Assembly (NCBI GenBank): GCA_963781105.1
Contig: CAWAED010000015.1
Coordinates: forward strand, 1 to 64,000
Reading direction: 5' to 3'
DNA: 64,000 nt
Source: Palsa-295 sp963781105
Lineage (GTDB): Bacteria > Acidobacteriota > Terriglobia > Acidiferrales > UBA7541
A program made the position numbers and the translations under genes. Positions 63,075 to 64,000 of the stretch are shown here, in pieces. Every line of letters starts with the position of its first letter. Position 1 is the first letter of the stretch. The notes below the pieces were generated by a model. That model made no database searches. It had not been told where the DNA came from and saw only the letters and a list, made by a program, of their open reading frames with translations.

Positions 63075-64000
63075 CTACAGCGAGGCGAGCCTCTTCTTTG
63101 CCAGCGGAACCGCATAAGCGGCGGCAGGATTATGAGAGGTGGCCGCCGCAGCCTTGTGGTAGAACTCGGTTGCTTTGCCCTTGTCGCCTAGCTTCTCGTA
63201 CGTCTGACCAATCATGCATTCGATGAACGGGTCGTTCTGGTTCGCTTTCAGCAGTTCGTCGAGCGCCGTCTTGTAATCTCCACCGTAAAACGCGACGTAG
63301 CCTTCAAGGTACGGAAGAAATTGCGCCTGCTCGGGATTGGTTCCCTTATCGAGGATGGCTTTGGCGGCAGCGACATGCTTCTGCGCTTCGGCCTGATTCC
63401 CGCGTCGGGCAGCGATGCGGGCCTGCGCGTGCTCCCAACGAAACTCCCAAAGGTCGGTCCGGGCTGGTTTGATATCCGGTTCCTTCAATCCAGTGTCGTG
63501 GCCCAACTGATACCATTGATACGCGGTGTCCAAATCGCCTGAGTCGATGCAAATGCGAGCGGCCTCATCCGCAATCTCGCCCTGCTGAAAAATATTCTTT
63601 ACACTCCCGTAGTAATCGAAGACCTGCTGTTCATACTCGACACTCTTGTTGCAATTTCCGTCAAAGGCATACGAAATCGCCATAATCCTCTGCGAAACTG
63701 CTCTCAGCTCGGGCGTGTACGCAACCTCGATTGCCTTCGCAAAATATTTGCGGGCCTCCTCGCCTTGTCCCATGAGGTCGAGGACATTCCCCGCCGCGAT
63801 GTTGGCCGGAACGGAATTCGGCGAAGTCTCGAGAGTCTTACGATAAAGCGCCAGGGCCTCATCGAACTTTCCCTCGCGCATCAATTGCTGGCCCTGCTTT
63901 ATGTACTCCGGCTGTTGCTGTTGGCTTCCGGGAGCCTGCGCAGATAGCGTGGCAACAGAACACAAAACAAGGATGAAGAGCGCGGTAATCGTGCGGACGG
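63075..64000 (-). CDS. TPR protein, 5'-truncated by the window edge
   Basis: The frame stays open to the window end. The first readable residues (VRTITALFILVLCSVATLSA) form a signal peptide, so the true start lies just beyond 64000. The visible 308 residues are TPR repeats (EALALYRKTLETSPNSVPAN, AYQWYQLGHDTGLKEPD, TALDELLKANQNDPF) with helix-turn-helix spacing of 34 residues. Role: scaffold in the periplasm; no partner recognised. The TTG at 63965 is not the start, given the signal peptide upstream of it. Confidence 0.8.
   Translation of the reverse strand, partial: VRTITALFILVLCSVATLSAQAPGSQQQQPEYIKQGQQLMREGKFDEALALYRKTLETSPNSVPANIAAGNVLDLMGQGEEARKYFAKAIEVAYTPELRAVSQRIMAISYAFDGNCNKSVEYEQQVFDYYGSVKNIFQQGEIADEAARICIDSGDLDTAYQWYQLGHDTGLKEPDIKPARTDLWEFRWEHAQARIAARRGNQAEAQKHVAAAKAILDKGTNPEQAQFLPYLEGYVAFYGGDYKTALDELLKANQNDPFIECMIGQTYEKLGDKGKATEFYHKAAAATSHNPAAAYAVPLAKKRLASL

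Noticed and set aside
1..64000. tRNA, rRNA or riboswitch genes
   Set aside because: No cloverleaf with a GGTTCGAATCC-type T arm, rRNA core or known riboswitch motif was found by reading both strands; covariance-model search could overturn this.

Overview
The window looks like chromosomal DNA from a soil-type Acidobacteriota bacterium. This is inferred from family content and not from a marker gene. The pointers are a VWFA-related secreted protein and a long FtsX/MacB-type 'orphan' permease of kinds expanded in that phylum, a kinase-TPR protein, DUF3857/transglutaminase proteins, a YXWGXW-repeat protein, a lipoprotein with putative-Ig repeats, LptD (so diderm), and many dispersed intergenic repeats. 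There is no rRNA, tRNA or CRISPR array that I can see. GC content is high and most genes prefer C or G at the third position.

Layout. 0-8.6 kb: the end of gpmI, a ParE-type toxin-antitoxin pair, a VWFA protein, an M20 peptidase coupled to pyruvate kinase, a complete IS1182-type element and a rhomboid protease. 8.67-19.16 kb: an accessory block bounded by two imperfect direct repeats. It carries a DUF1254/DUF1214 lipoprotein, a BKACE (DUF849) enzyme, a stand-alone Cas1 with a zinc ribbon and a helix-turn-helix-like tail, a collapsed arylsulfatase, an outer-membrane channel-like protein, an intact arylsulfatase and an IS110 remnant. 19.2-37.4 kb: kinase-TPR, YXWGXW protein, OPT transporter, two tandem DUF3857/transglutaminase proteins, a frameshifting IS5-type element beside a receiver-only response regulator, gltX and the orphan permease.

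37.8-54.2 kb: a three-GAF/GGDEF/HD-GYP c-di-GMP protein, OsmC, FabH, the Ig lipoprotein, a thiol-redox operon (ccdA, tlpA-like, a frataxin-like gene, a DsbD N-domain protein), a three-gene lipid module (CDP-alcohol phosphotransferase, HAD phosphatase, PAP2-type enzyme) and lptD. 54.5-64 kb: RDD and PH-like membrane proteins, a tightly overlapping operon of three very small genes, DUF2277 and VOC proteins, an M48-like protein with a degenerate zinc motif, a Gly/Lys-rich secreted protein, Ku, and a TPR protein that runs off the window.

The items most worth a second look are the solo Cas1 with its repeat-bounded island, the collapsed sulfatase next to it, the frataxin gene inside a redox operon, the small-gene operon, and the phased T-tracts before the c-di-GMP gene. 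Starts were chosen by Shine-Dalgarno match, signal peptide and coupling. No database search was possible, so family names rest on recognised motifs.
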